NCBI GenBank assembly: GCA_001931905.2
Contig: MSJI02000792.1
Span: 32,401-96,400 of the forward strand
From: Cladosporium sp. IMV 00045
Lineage: Eukaryota > Ascomycota > Dothideomycetes > Cladosporiales > Cladosporiaceae
Reading direction: 5' to 3'
DNA: 64,000 nucleotides
A model generated the notes under the pieces. It saw only the letters and a list, made by a program, of their open reading frames with translations, was not told the DNA's origin and ran no database searches. Made by a program: the position numbers and the translations under genes. This document shows positions 8,601-17,686 of the stretch, one piece after another (within the stretch, counting starts at the first letter, position 1; the number at the start of each line of letters is the position of its first letter).

Positions 8601-11538
8601 CGCTCTCGTCACGAAAGAGATGCAGGAAACCCAGATTAAGGTCTGGACGATCTTGTACAGACTACTGAAGGAGGGTATTGCACAAAATCCCGAGTCCTAT
8701 CCAAGCCCACTGGAAGATCGCTTTGACTTCCTGCGCTGCCTGCACCGTAACCTTGGTCTCCGAGGCATTTGCGACGGTGTCAACCGCAAATTCGTGCGGA
8801 TGATTAAGGACGAATTCTTCCAAATGACACATGTTGACGGCTACGATCAAGAGCAAGCCCAGGTGCTGTACGATCTGTACGGGCTGAATTGTTTCATGAA
8901 CCCCTCCTATGAGCTCATCGAACATCGTTGCACACACGACGCATTCCTGGACAAAGGTGTCGCCTTGCAAGCTGTCGACCTTCTCCTATTGCAGGCAGGC
9001 AAGCTGCCTATCAAGGACCTTGTCAAGCATACCTTGAAGGATACCATTGAAAAGGTTCATGGTGCGCTAAATCGCAAGAAGCCCACTGCTGCGATCTTGA
9101 GCAACAGAGAGGTCTATCGTGCGTTCCTCAGGTCTCCCATCAAGCCGACTGAGCTGTTCCGTTGCCTACGTGGCGATGGCGACGAACTGATGATTACGGA
9201 AGTACCTGCGAGTGACGCTGTGCTCGCATCCAAAGGCTGGTATTTCCTCATGGGCCACATCGCGCTAACACGGTTCCGCACGACAAAGAAACCCGGAGGC
9301 ACGCCTCAGGAAGACGTCGACATTGCGATTGCCTTCTTCATGCAGGACCTTGAGTACAGCATGCAGAACTGGCAAACCTGGTTTAGGCTGGCGCAGGCCT
9401 ACGATACAAAGATTGATGAGAACGTCATGTGGTCCGCTGAGAAGATGAACAACGAAATGAACTCTCTTGTACAGCTCCAGCGCGCTGCGATCCACTGTTA
9501 TGCCATGGCCACTGCTCTTGCTCATCAGTCAGAGGACTCAAACTCTGAATCTCAGGACAAAGTCGCGGAACTGCACCATGGCTTTGGCATGCGCATCTAC
9601 AACTCTTGCCGAGCACCACTTTCGATGCGTGCCTTCGCCGTCAATGAGGATGAAAGGTTTCTGAGTGTCAACGGAGATGTTATCCGAACAAGCTCTTACA
9701 AACCTCTTCGGGTGTACACCGCTCTCAAGTTGGCCAGGACACTCTTATTGCGCACACTCCAGGATGGCAAGGAGACCTGGACGCTACACTACATGCTTGC
9801 CAAGTGCCTGTGGAAGATGCATTCTATGCCTCATAAAGGACTTGCTCCTAATGACAAGCCGCCGGCCCCGCAGGAGGTTTTCCGCCATATCATACAAGCT
9901 CTCAAACTCGTGCCTGGCAAGAACAGCCGTGACAGCAAGGCTCAGCCAATCTTGGAGCCGCATTACAAGCTGCTGATCTTGGTGCACAAAATGTTCATCC
10001 GGGGCAGCATCGAGCTCCAAGTAGCGCAGTCATTGCTCTACGACAACACGTATGCTAAGACAGTACCATTCCCAGAGTCAAAAGAGGAGTGGCCGAAATA
10101 CGTACTTGCTGTGCTGAAGCGCCTACGTGCTGCTGATAAACAGAACTGGCACCATCGCATGATTTACCGCACAGCTCAAATCATTCACGACTACCCCGAA
10201 AGCTCACAAGACTTCATTCCTCGTCAACTCGAAAACGAGATCAAAGACCGGAGTCTCTTGGGTCAGGCAGGTGCCAGACACGAGTTGACACTGCAGATGT
10301 TCACCAAGACTATGGTACTCCAGGTCTGGCGACCCGATGCAGAGAGACCTGGACGGCACTTCGTCTACACCACGCGTTACACTCGCTTCTTCGTCAAGAT
10401 TCTTGAGAGTCTACGTGATCGTGCAAACTTGGAGCAGTTAGCAAGGAGGGTCCGCAGACGCAACCATGAGCTGTATGAACACACTGCAGTCTGGCAGGAC
10501 ATATGCAATGCATACCTTCGCATTCTACGCGACCATGCGAACTTGTCCGAAGGACTCGAGACATCGACTTTCAGCAACGTCTTCCACGGCGAGTTCCTCG
10601 AGCGCAAAGAGTTGCTTGAACCATGGATGCAAGCACAGGAGAACGGCACCAATGCCGCCCTGGACGTGTTGCGCGAATCTCAAGAGCTCAAGAGAATAAA
10701 CCAAGGACTCGTCAAGCCAGGCCCGATCGACGATCTCACCGGCGACGCGTACGCATTCCTCTTCAAAACCGTCGCCAAGAACCTTCACGACAACGCGAAA
10801 CGTGATCGCAAAGATGAAGCACCATCCGAGGCGCCGCCTCCATCGCCGCCACGACAAGAACCACCGCCACCGCCACCCGCTCGCAACCCGACAATGAGCG
10901 TCATGCACCTCATGAACATGGACGGCGCCAGCGGCCAAGCCACACCGAACACAGAATCCACACCCGCGCCTCAAGCGCCCACACCCTCAGCCCAAGACTC
11001 CACCGCCGCCGCAGCCGCGCCCGCCTGGCGCCGCAAACTCGGTGTCGGACGCCGCGAAATCCGCAACGCGGCCGAGAGCTGTTACCCCAAAACGCCAGCG
11101 CAGACGGCTTCGCGCGTCATCGGCCCGGTGCCGGAGAGCAGAGTGCAGGTTGTCATCAACACGTCGCGCCCGGCGCTTGGTGGCGATATGTCGGTTGAGA
11201 CGAGCGCGCCGGGCAGTATTCACGATAGCGCTGATGATGAGAGCGAGTTGAGTGAGTTGGAGGAGGAAGATGCTGATGATGAGGATGAGGGGTCGAGAAG
11301 GCCTTTCTTCCCGGGTTTGGTCGGGAGGGAGAGGACGGAGCAGGAGGATAGTGAGATGGAGGGGGAGGGGGATGAGACTGCCGAGGAAGGGAGGGAGGAT
11401 GTTGAGATGGGTGAGGGTGAAGGACAAGGTGATGGCGAGGGTGAGGGGGATGGGGATGGGGATGAAGGCGAGGCCGAGCCTGAGCCTGGTAATGGAGAGG
11501 CACAGGAAGACATGCAGGATGATCAGGATAAGGAGTAG
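5641..11538 (+). CDS. HIR3: HIR histone-chaperone complex subunit HIR3, copy 1
   Basis: HIR3 (CABIN1-like) is the large scaffold of the HIR complex, which deposits H3-H4 independently of replication and represses histone genes in the nucleus. A single uninterrupted frame of 1965 residues has the family's usual length. The N terminus M-S-G-F-K-A-L-N-I-E-S-D-D-E-S is characteristic of filamentous-fungal HIR3. Helical TPR-like repeats run from about residue 30 to 230 and again from about 540 to 1680. A basic serine-rich linker (near 400-440, K-R-S-G-D and K-S-R-R-T-R-G-R) could hold a nuclear signal. The last 200 residues are disordered: a P-P-P-P-P-P run, then a long Asp/Glu/Gly tail typical of histone chaperones. 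The start lies in a conserved context in both copies. Confidence 0.92.
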   Translation: MSGFKALNIESDDESDIEVDDTKEIQIEETLKLYQTALKFHSEGPASFNRAADAYRELFESEIFQYPESQTELRRIELYGPNAEVEDDLAEYEVPTGFATGNLETNNSTLPQILHLSHKNYAQFRLEALASKINTLNVNLRQILTDASAALDHFVQALDKDATDLDLWRRTATVGELLNSKRAARFCLEAVLDGDEEGLTSLMTLPGLEDGIAGEQLRELVATLGDRLSVLQAPLPPKSRKLLSRMLKQRLDPYHSIVSRRRALLKENKVDLDQVPEQQRAVVPAPKNWVDLGDALLRHHNANQYSSAPLSAISFDLADTPMAPEPPKLDTAPTPGPAQVKHENVFAFMPTSIPEQFPGLDNGIPTVQPQISDADAEMRVISRPGEASESNGSSTISLPTRKRSGDAAGLVEGGEEGRTKSRRTRGRESILDLAESKQSTIDANTQWEFEQQLNERKAADDWLYETTGVLFERVGVSTFEAGKNVRSELEPSSETSSEPASFDPGDKALKLARSDFCQFLNAYNDRLAHLLLVGGEDFKIGQSSSTSGSANSLAGSSSSKAQPKFDTMPSGRLFDLLRNVNEGWLSAGEVAYMFIKALTSPDDSGSGTSAYARYSWSESLKTIVVRTLVNFDGSIYETAATELEKFQRQIAGDNAELAGNSPLPEFLLTIFELHLDIFCLIKEPNSGVDEETVALQGDRLHRWSALAREVMHARNETSETQAPSDQLNLRFIWATTLHIGALADVDQDYALECMQDLRRALLVADDFSVFLPNNAVMPEISIAAIDRKISELTTKDFFAKVTENEMNDPLATIENLEPLLESLEMQDNGMENGMAQESVPQHVPQDLVDFLAGSSMSVRLMLWQRLREAYTKISYTPMVVVCYFRMMRMILNQVKGASFLELEQEERQMLLLKTMRMVDVMVARVFALSETSEDAWEYLDETGLPGAITLLGELLHILQVFNVFEDSIQIGQTKPPSGSNDLPVPSFALVTKEMQETQIKVWTILYRLLKEGIAQNPESYPSPLEDRFDFLRCLHRNLGLRGICDGVNRKFVRMIKDEFFQMTHVDGYDQEQAQVLYDLYGLNCFMNPSYELIEHRCTHDAFLDKGVALQAVDLLLLQAGKLPIKDLVKHTLKDTIEKVHGALNRKKPTAAILSNREVYRAFLRSPIKPTELFRCLRGDGDELMITEVPASDAVLASKGWYFLMGHIALTRFRTTKKPGGTPQEDVDIAIAFFMQDLEYSMQNWQTWFRLAQAYDTKIDENVMWSAEKMNNEMNSLVQLQRAAIHCYAMATALAHQSEDSNSESQDKVAELHHGFGMRIYNSCRAPLSMRAFAVNEDERFLSVNGDVIRTSSYKPLRVYTALKLARTLLLRTLQDGKETWTLHYMLAKCLWKMHSMPHKGLAPNDKPPAPQEVFRHIIQALKLVPGKNSRDSKAQPILEPHYKLLILVHKMFIRGSIELQVAQSLLYDNTYAKTVPFPESKEEWPKYVLAVLKRLRAADKQNWHHRMIYRTAQIIHDYPESSQDFIPRQLENEIKDRSLLGQAGARHELTLQMFTKTMVLQVWRPDAERPGRHFVYTTRYTRFFVKILESLRDRANLEQLARRVRRRNHELYEHTAVWQDICNAYLRILRDHANLSEGLETSTFSNVFHGEFLERKELLEPWMQAQENGTNAALDVLRESQELKRINQGLVKPGPIDDLTGDAYAFLFKTVAKNLHDNAKRDRKDEAPSEAPPPSPPRQEPPPPPPARNPTMSVMHLMNMDGASGQATPNTESTPAPQAPTPSAQDSTAAAAAPAWRRKLGVGRREIRNAAESCYPKTPAQTASRVIGPVPESRVQVVINTSRPALGGDMSVETSAPGSIHDSADDESELSELEEEDADDEDEGSRRPFFPGLVGRERTEQEDSEMEGEGDETAEEGREDVEMGEGEGQGDGEGEGDGDGDEGEAEPEPGNGEAQEDMQDDQDKE

Positions 11539-12098
11539 TGTTTAGTCTCTCCGCGTGTTCTATACCTGTGTTATCATCCTTGATTCACTGAAATAGACAT
11601 ACTGCCCCTAAGAGCGTCTTTCTAAGATTTCGTCTCTCTGTACCTCTAATGTGCGTATCATCGCCTTTGGTCTATCCAAACTGATTGGAATCGAGTATCT
11701 TCGTACTTTCTCGCTTAGTTCCTGGTCTCTAGCATGCGCATGAATACATCTTGTCCGTGAGACACACTTGTTCTGAGTTCAGGATCTCCGCACCGTCTTG
11801 CGCATTGTGAGCTCATATCCTCCACGTCAGCCTGAGGAAAGAGCAATTGTGCCATTGAGACACCTCTTCGGGATTTGAGGATCTCTGCAAAGTATGAGAT
11901 GTATAGAAAATATTGGGTAGGGTTTTGCGAGCGTATAACATCGTTAAATTCATGGCAAGTCGGTATATTACCAGCCAAAATCACCGCGTTATCCTTTCGT
12001 GTATCATGAGGAAAGCGCGATCCAAGAATTCCAACATGTCCTAACATCACGGTCATAACCAAAAGCAAACCAAACTCCCCGGCGAACTAAACTACCTC
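11539..12098. repeat. Tail-to-tail spacer with short CGGAG-core minisatellite, copy 1
   Basis: Imperfect repeats lie between the 3' ends of HIR3 and the GT2 gene. Cores of the form CTCCGC/CTCTGT/CTTCGT occur at 11549, 11636, 11699 and 11786, spaced 87, 63 and 87 bases. On the opposite strand they read as CGGAG-type cores. The equivalent spacer of copy 2 is about 480 bp longer and holds roughly twice as many units. Confidence 0.7.
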
Positions 12099-12597
12099 CT
12101 AAAACAATCCCAGCGCAAACGGTAGCAGCGCATGACAACCAATCTGATTAGCAATCGGCACAATGGCCGCGAAATCCGTAATCGTCCAAGCCCTCGGAGC
12201 AAAGCAGGCAAGATAAATCATGCCGCCCGTCACCGGCAGCAAGAAAGCGTACATCCACTTGAAATCACGCACGATGCGGTCCAAGCCGATGCGGAAACCC
12301 GAGGCCTCGAGTTCTTTCGCCGTCGTCGTCCATTCCATGTTGATGCTGCAGGCGTGGCAGATGAGCGCTTTGCACATGTGGAAAGAGAGTCCGCCGAAGA
12401 AGAGGATGAACTTGGAGGAGAAGGTATTAGTCTGTTGTGTGATGGGTTCTTTGGGGGTGGTGAGACTTACCATCGGAGCCCATTTGATCGTTTCCCAGAG
12501 GCAGATGAAGAACGTCTTCTGGCCCAGACGATGCCGGAGCATAGCGTATGCGAGCGGAGAGAGGACGTTGAATACTACAGCCATGCCTACAAAGATT
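12099..12597 (-). CDS. C-terminal fragment of GT2 glycosyltransferase, copy 1
   Basis: The last exon (12410-12099) and the end of the preceding exon (to 12471) match the C terminus of the complete GT2 gene at 47941-50908, including the intron position after W-x-P-M. This part encodes hydrophobic membrane helices that follow the catalytic domain. Similarity ends at I-F-V-G-M near 12596. The codons just upstream are two TAA stops in this frame, and the run of N follows about 80 bases on. The missing 5' part may be lost, or the contig end may be mis-assembled. An intron could hide the stops (a TACTAAT-like branch site and TTTGTAG acceptor are present), but the only GT donor I found would shift the frame. 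Confidence 0.75.
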
Positions 12598-12679
12598 TAT
12601 TAGTAAACTTGCGCTAAAGGTTGTCTACTTCCATGCCGATGTCGTGATATTGCGATACAACTCTTCCGGATTAAAAAAA

Positions 12680-12729
12680 NNNNNNNNNNNNNNNNNNNNN
12701 NNNNNNNNNNNNNNNNNNNNNNNNNNNNN
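12680..12729. other. Assembly gap (50 N)
   Basis: Fifty undetermined bases preceded by a run of seven A. The round number suggests a placeholder of unknown real length, so the two sides may not be neighbours in the genome. Confidence 0.99.
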
Positions 12730-12773
12730 CAACTGCCGACTTCGCATCTGCCCTACCATACACCTCGCCCAGC

Positions 12774-15407
12774 ATGGGCAACAGCTCGTCCAAGGACTCT
12801 CACAACCCTGGCCGACGGAGCAGTGAGCCCGCCTCTCCCAGCTTACCTTCCTCTTCTCTCCACCAAGCTGGCCATGACCGGCTCGTCGCCCAGATCTATG
12901 GCCAACGACAAAACGGCAATGGGAGTAGGCGGAGTAGCAGACATGACTTGTCTTTCCTGCACCTAGGGCGGAATAGAGGCGAGGAGCAACCGCAACCTGA
13001 GAGAGTCCGTGAGACTAGGCAGGAAAAGGAGGCTAGGCGGACGGAGCGCGAAAGGCAGGCCAGGTTGAAGGAGCGCGAGAGGAGTATGCAAGAAGAGCAC
13101 GTGGATGGAGGCTATTTGGTCACATTGGGAACCTACATCGGACCTGAGGATTACAGCAAGCCTGTTGTGCGACAGTTGCAGGTAGGTTGACCTTCGCGGT
13201 AGAAGATTGATGTCAGAAACTAATCATGCGCAGATTGAACGAAGGCTGGCCCCGTTCTGGAAAGGTCTTGACAACCACTCTAGCTCATGGACCGAGCATC
13301 AACTCGTCGCCGCGGCTCGTGGACTGCCCATTCCTCCTGCTGATGAGATTCCGCCAGAAATGGTCCGATCCACCTCTAATGGCGAGAACCCGCGTGGATC
13401 CGATGTGAATATCAACAACCTCACCGTGCCTATCAGCTCGCGATCACAGTCCTATCAATCCGATAGGTCCAATAGCGGCCGGTTAGACGCCGCTAACTCT
13501 GGCAGTGGCACGCCTTCGACAGCTGGACAGTTATTCCGAGGTCGTGCGAAGACGTTGGCATCCCTCGCGACTGGATCTAAGAGTCAGTCGCCTGATCTGA
13601 GTCCTCAGGAAATCCGCCTTCCCCAGGATCCGTACGTCAACGGCTTGCCTATCGAAGCGTATTTGTACCGCGAACCTTCCGAATGCCCGATCTGCTTTCT
13701 GTACTATCCTCCATATCTGAACAAGACCCGGTGCTGCGACCAGCCCATCTGCTCAGAATGTTTCGTCCAAATCAAGCGACCCGATCCTCATCCTCCAGAG
13801 CACGAGCAGCCAGGTCAAGAAAGACCGCCCGAGGAGGAGGCTGAGATGTTGGTTTCTGAAGTCGCCTCATGCCCATTCTGCGTCACGCCAGAGTTCGGTA
13901 TCACATATGAGCCGCCGCCCTTCCGTCGTGGACTGGCCTATGCCAAACAGACGTCTCCTAATCCTTTGACGAAGACCACTTCAGCGACGTCCTCGCAGAC
14001 ATCATTACCCACAGCAGGCAGGCGGCGAACAACTTCGATATCGGCTAATGCACCACATGTCATCACGACAGACCGGGTACGACCTGACTGGGCCAAGAAG
14101 CTCTCTGATGCGCGTGCACATGCTTTGCGAAGGTCTGCGGCAGCAACAGCACTCCACAACGCGGCGTACATGTTGGGTAACAATCAAGGAGAAACATCTT
14201 CGCGCGGTGCGTTTGGAAGACGACGTAGAACGTTCTTCAGCGATAGTCCTGGTGCAAGTGGCAGTGGGACACCGCGCGATGAAGGTGGTGAGTTTGGCAA
14301 GATGAAGTAACTTGACGCGTTTTTACTGACCTCATTACAGAAAGCGGTGCTGATATAGCTCCCGATCGGACAACTTCGCGTCGCGGTCGCGTTCAGGATC
14401 TTGAAGACCTCATGATGATGGAAGCGATTAGACTGTCCCTCGCCGCTGAGGATGAAAGAAAACGAAAGGAAGAAAAGGGCGCGAGGAAAGAAGGCAAGAA
14501 GCGGGCGAAAGAAGCGAAGAAGGAAGCTAAGGCAGCCGACAAGGCTGCGAGAAAGAACAGCGGCAGCAATCAGTCGCTTTATCCAGTTGGTTCGAATGAC
14601 AGCTCGACTACTTGGGCTACGTCAAGTATGGCTCGGTCGACAAGTAATCTCGGTCAACAGCCTTCCATACCTGAAGAAGAGGTCCAAGGCAAGGGCAAGG
14701 CTCCAGCACAAGACTTTGCTGGCTTCAAGCCCATCGCCGAAGCAACATCAACATTGAACACGGAACTCCGTGACGACGAGACGAACAACGAATCAGGTCG
14801 TAGAACATCCGGATCGCCTCCTGCAGTTTCATCTGCAGCGCGCCATCTCGAAGCATCCCGCGCCAACCTCCAACCCTCGACTTCCTCTCCCATTCCCATG
14901 CCTATGCCCAGTCCCCTCCTAAACAAAGAACCCTCCAATGCCTCCTCGATCGCGTCTTCTTTCAACGACTCCGCGACACAAACCCCCAACGTCGCATCTG
15001 CAGGTGGCAGCGCCCTCGATGTTTCAACACCAGACGGCGGAACCGACACCCCGCAGTCCTCAAACGAGCCTCTCCTCAACTTCCGCTCTCTCGCTGCTAT
15101 GATCGGAGAAGAAGACGAGAAGATGCTGAACAGCAAACAGAACGACCACATCGAGCACGCGGAGCAGGCTCAACCTCAACCTGAGTCTGAGAAACTGGGC
15201 CAAGCACCGCTCACGCGCAACCGCGGAGACAGCGGCGAAAGCAGCTCATCTTCCCAACGGCATCCGCCCGTCTACGCGTCGGACGTGAAGGCCAATGACG
15301 ACGATGAAATCCAGCCTTTGCCCAGAGTCGTACCCGAGGTTGAGAGCAAGAGCGCCGTCGATGTGAATGTCTTAGATCAGGGACAGGGATACGGCGCGAC
15401 TCATTGA
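12774..15407 (+). CDS. SIP5: SIP5-family protein with RING-like zinc cluster and a UIM-like helix
   Basis: SIP5 was described in yeast as interacting with Snf1 kinase and the Reg1/Glc7 phosphatase in glucose signalling. Three exons (12774-13181, 13234-14287, 14341-15407) give about 842 residues. Residue 2 is Gly in M-G-N-S-S-S-K, a possible N-myristoylation signal. A basic coiled stretch follows near 85-110, then the conserved G-T-Y-I-G-P-E-D-Y segment. The zinc cluster has C-P-I-C near 286, paired Cys near 302-310 and C-P-F-C near 348. Exon 3 opens with [17 protein letters not shown], which fits the ubiquitin-interacting motif, and continues as a lysine-rich helix. The rest is Ser/Pro-rich and probably disordered. 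The start is the first ATG after the gap, so a missing upstream exon is unlikely but possible. Confidence 0.88.
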
Positions 15408-16114
15408 TCACTGATGTCAGCAGCCGCTGTAGGATATGGCATACGCGACTGGCTGAGGTCGTGACATTTTTCTTTTTCTCTTTTGTTTAACAGAGAACAC
15501 AGCCCTGCATGGCTGGCAGAAGTGAGGGCTGGCTAGGTGTAGTCGATAGAAACTTGATGTGAATAGCAGCGGATCAGGAAATGATCAGCAAATCATTGTG
15601 CATACCCTCACATTTCATCACTTTGCGTGAAACTTCTTCTCATAACATTTCACGGTCATCCTTGCCCAACCTACTCAAGTTCGCGTATGCATCCCGTCTT
15701 TCGCCCATCATTGCATACCTTAGGTGGTAGATACTACGGTACTCTCGGCCGACCCGAGAGGCTCGAAAACCGGGAAATCGGCCATCAACCAATGAAACTG
15801 CCCGCTCACCTACCTCGGCCGAGCCACCGAGCAACTTTCACACAGCGACTTCGCGCTTGGGCAGATGAGGTTAAAGTCGCGAGCTGCGAAATGCGAAAAC
15901 GTTCGCGTTGTCGATATGACGAGGTGGAAACGACTGGGTAGGCGGTCAAAAGAAGGAAGGTATAAAAGGTCATATTGCAGGCCTGGGACTTACGAGTTCA
16001 ACCCAGATGTTTGATCGACTTGTCTGATCGTGGGATTACTGTTTCGTTTGCTACTTCTGAAGGACCTACCAACTTCGTTATATCCAACGACTGACATATA
16101 GATCTGATACCAAC
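15408..16114. other. Spacer upstream of the FAD monooxygenase
   Basis: Between two genes on the same strand. It holds the SIP5 3' region and the monooxygenase promoter, including a TATA box noted separately. No further gene was recognised. Confidence 0.6.
15961..15968 (+). promoter_or_regulatory. TATA box (TATAAAAG) of the FAD monooxygenase
   Basis: A perfect TATAAAAG lies about 150 bases before the start codon of the monooxygenase, a normal distance for a fungal TATA promoter. TATA promoters are often strongly regulated, which would suit an accessory oxidoreductase. Confidence 0.6.
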
Positions 16115-17474
16115 ATGTCCAGTCCTAAAGTCCTCATCTCCGGCGCTGGAATCGCAGGCGGCGCGTTTGCGTTCTGCTTCTTGCGAGCTTTCCCCAACGC
16201 GAGAATCACGCTTGTCGAGAGGGCGAGGGAGTTGAGGTTGACGGGTGCTAGTGTTGGTACGTCTGACCTGCCTTCAATGTTTACTCAAGAAGATTGAAAG
16301 TAAAAGGCTAATCGATCCTCCCACAGACATCCGCTCCAATGCCGTCGACATCATCAAATGGATGGGCGTCGAGCCTGCTATTCGAAAAGCAAGCACGAAT
16401 GAAGAGGGAATGCAATTCGTGCGCAGCGACGGGAGCGAAATCGCTACCCTCCGCGCGACGGGGAGGTCAGATGTCCAAGCCATCACGTCTGAATATGAGA
16501 TATTCCGAGGAACGCTGGCGCAGATATTCCTCGAACCGATTCTCAACAAAGTCACCCTCGTCCTCGACGAAACGATCGAAAGCTACGAGCAGCACGCCGA
16601 CAAAGTCACAGCGACATTCACCAAAAGCCAAAAAACCTCATCCTACGACCTCCTCGTCGGCGCAGACGGGTACACCTCCAAAATCCGCGGAACGATGCTG
16701 GGCCGCAAACCCTCCGAGCAGATTCGCGACCAAGGCCTGCACGTCGCCTACTTCACCATCAACCGCGACTTGCTGCAAGGCAGCAAACTTGCCAAAGGCT
16801 ATAGTGCCACAGGAGGACGCATCGCGATCCTCCGCCCCGATCCGCACCCTTCAGGCCGTGTCAGGGCGATGTTCATGAATAGCACTTTGCCCAGCGACAC
16901 TTTGATGAGAGATCGATTGAATAAAGCTTTGCGAGAGGGTGATGAAGCTTACAAGCGCCTCATGGAGGAAATGTTCACGGACGCAGGCTGGTTGTCGAAT
17001 GAGATGCTAGCTGGAATGCGAGAAAGCGAGGATTTTTACTGTTCGATTTTCGCGCAGACACGCTCGCCGAAACTGCAAGAAGGTCGCGTCGTGTTGCTCG
17101 GAGACGCTGGCTACGCTTTACCTGGTTTTGGCACTTCGGCGGCTATTATGGGCGCATATGTGCTGGCAGGGGAGATGTTGCGGTGTGGTGTAGGGAGGTC
17201 TGAGTGTGATGTGAGCGTGGCTTGTGGGAAGTATGAAGAGCTCATGCTCCCTTTCATGCGAAAACAGCAGGGTGGAGATTCGCCCGTTCCGATGAGGTTG
17301 TTGAATCCGCAGACTTGGTGGGGGATTGCGGTGCGGGATGTGGTTCTGAGATTTGCGGTTTGGAGCGGTTTGGTCGCGTTGGTGATGAGGGTTAGTGCTG
17401 CGTTGGGGTTTTTGGAGGCGAGGCTGGATGTTCCTGAATATCTTTGGCCGATGAGCAATGAGGAGAAGGTGTAA
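16115..17474 (+). CDS. FAD-dependent monooxygenase (PHBH fold)
   Basis: A class A flavin monooxygenase that would use NAD(P)H and O2 to hydroxylate or epoxidise an unknown small molecule. Two exons, 16115-16256 and 16327-17474, joined in frame across a GTACGT...ACAG intron, give about 429 residues, typical for the family. The dinucleotide-binding G-A-G-I-A-G is at about residues 10-15, followed by the V-E-R acidic end of beta-2. The D-G motif (G-A-D-G-Y-T-S-K-I-R) is near 158, and the FAD ribityl-binding G-D motif (L-L-G-D-A-G-Y-A-L-P-G) is near 304. A hydrophobic stretch near the C terminus could anchor it to membrane. It is convergent with a broken FAD oxidase 213 bases away; the two may once have formed a small metabolic cluster, which is inference. 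Confidence 0.88.
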
Positions 17475-17686
17475 AATTTTGAAGTGCGGTGTACTCTGCT
17501 CTGTTCTCAAGTCATGGCATTTCATCCATACTCTGGATATCCATGATTGGAATACTATTGTCAGTCCAATTGGCAAATGGCCGTTGGTAAGTTGGCTACT
17601 CCACGCTGGTCAAGTGATGAACACTTCTGTTCCTTCGTGAATGAGCCATGATTCGAAGTCGTATTTCAAAGATAGTATTTCGCTAA

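Larger units (their letters stand above)
1..12597. repeat. Segmental duplication, copy 1
   Basis: This stretch is repeated in the same orientation further along the window, with identical gene order and splice sites. Base 1 corresponds to about 35352, the BUD7 start 5101 to 40466, the HIR3 start 5641 to 41006 and the GT2 stop 12099 to 47941. Substitutions are scattered through exons, introns and spacers. The offset jumps by about 480 bp only in the spacer after HIR3, where copy 2 carries a longer minisatellite. Recognisable similarity stops about 80 bases before the run of N. Confidence 0.97.

Noticed and set aside
11715..12068. A 117-codon minus-strand frame after HIR3
   Set aside because: It overlaps repeat units and the GT2 3' region, and it is not maintained in copy 2.
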